Below, one piece after another: positions 63,698 through 64,000 of a stretch of DNA of 64,000 nt. Origin of the DNA: Cupriavidus pauculus. Its GTDB lineage: Bacteria > Pseudomonadota > Gammaproteobacteria > Burkholderiales > Burkholderiaceae. The stretch's first letter is position 1, and the number at the start of each line of letters is the position of its first letter. The position numbers were made by a program, and so were the translations under genes. The notes under the pieces were generated by a model. That model saw nothing but the letters and a program-made list of their open reading frames with translations, was not told where the DNA came from and did no database searches. Where the stretch lies: assembly GCF_008801835.1 (NCBI RefSeq), contig NZ_VZOW01000001.1:1-64000 (forward strand). The letters are read 5' to 3'.

Positions 63698-64000
63698 TTA
63701 CTGGGCGAACAGGTTCAGCAAGCCGTCAAGTCCGACATGATTGAATGCGACGCTGGCCTGCGCGCGAACGATGGGCTTGGCGCGAAAAGCCACCGACAGC
63801 CCGGCCACGGCCATCATTTTCAGGTCGTTCGAGCCATCGCCCATCACGATTGCCTGAGCGGGATCGGCGCCGATCTGTTCGCAGACCTCGCGCACGGTGC
63901 GCGCCTTGACGTCGGCATTGACGATTTCGCCGACCACATTGCCGGTCAGCTTGCCATCGACGATTTCCAGCGTGTTGGCGCGCGTGAAATCGAGCCCGAG
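63698..64000 (-). CDS. serB: Phosphoserine phosphatase (3' part)
   Basis: The gene continues beyond the window end; 100 C-terminal residues are visible. They hold the HAD motif IVMGDGSNDLKMMAVAGLSVAFRAKPIVR, with the Mg2+-binding Asp pair, and the stretch ANTLEIVDGKLTGNVVGEIVNAD typical of SerB. It makes serine from phosphoserine. Confidence 0.93.
   Translation of the reverse strand, partial: LGLDFTRANTLEIVDGKLTGNVVGEIVNADVKARTVREVCEQIGADPAQAIVMGDGSNDLKMMAVAGLSVAFRAKPIVRAQASVAFNHVGLDGLLNLFAQ

Overview
The window looks like a piece of a beta-proteobacterial chromosome from Burkholderiaceae, most probably Cupriavidus or a close Ralstonia-type relative. The evidence is the high GC content, a complete phaC-phaA-phaB-phaR polyhydroxyalkanoate (PHA) locus followed by rimO and a BktB-like thiolase, a phasin gene just downstream of a pyruvate dehydrogenase E3 gene, and an aerobic benzoyl-CoA (box) cluster between them. 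The PhaC and BktB sequences match what I remember of the C. necator proteins over long stretches. No phage, transposase, rRNA or CRISPR array was seen. There is one tRNA, an initiator tRNA.

Layout. 1-3.7 kb: the end of a pyruvate dehydrogenase operon (E2, a proteasome-like peptidase of the BPH type, E3). 3.9-4.5 kb: phasin with a PhaR-type operator. 5-7.2 kb: a deacetylase-fold amidohydrolase, a thioesterase and a nitroreductase. 7.5-8.7 kb: a PBP7-type endopeptidase. 8.8-12.3 kb: an IclR regulator divergent from an LldE/LldF lactate oxidation pair that has a small unknown gene where lutC is often found. 12.4-15.1 kb: a TrpXYZ-type ABC importer. 15.5-17.6 kb: a cytochrome P460-like protein and an orphan sensor kinase. 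17.7-23.8 kb: pyrD, bpt, aat and a NUDIX hydrolase, with a GH19 chitinase plus lipoprotein unit lying between bpt and aat. 24-25.3 kb: tRNA-fMet and a RES/Xre toxin-antitoxin pair. 25.4-38.5 kb: boxABC and boxR facing a benzoate-CoA ligase, hydrolase and branched-chain-type ABC importer operon. 38.9-50.7 kb: housekeeping genes (kup, tex, a DinG-type helicase, a response regulator, bamD, rluD, pgeF). 50.8-59.1 kb: the PHA locus, rimO and bktB. 59.1-64 kb: a secreted unknown protein, a cystathionine beta-lyase family enzyme, an iron-linked PepSY/DUF3649/DUF3325 group under a Fur-box-like site, and the end of serB.

How it fits together. Pyruvate dehydrogenase and the box pathway both yield acetyl-CoA (box also succinyl-CoA). 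PhaA/BktB, PhaB and PhaC turn acetyl-CoA into PHA; PhaP coats the granule and PhaR couples granule surface to transcription. Promoter-scale reading gives matching TATAGTGCA elements around the box promoters, palindromes near phaP, phaC and phaR, and a paired promoter and palindrome in front of the toxin-antitoxin genes. All functional calls rest on reading motifs by eye; no database search was run.
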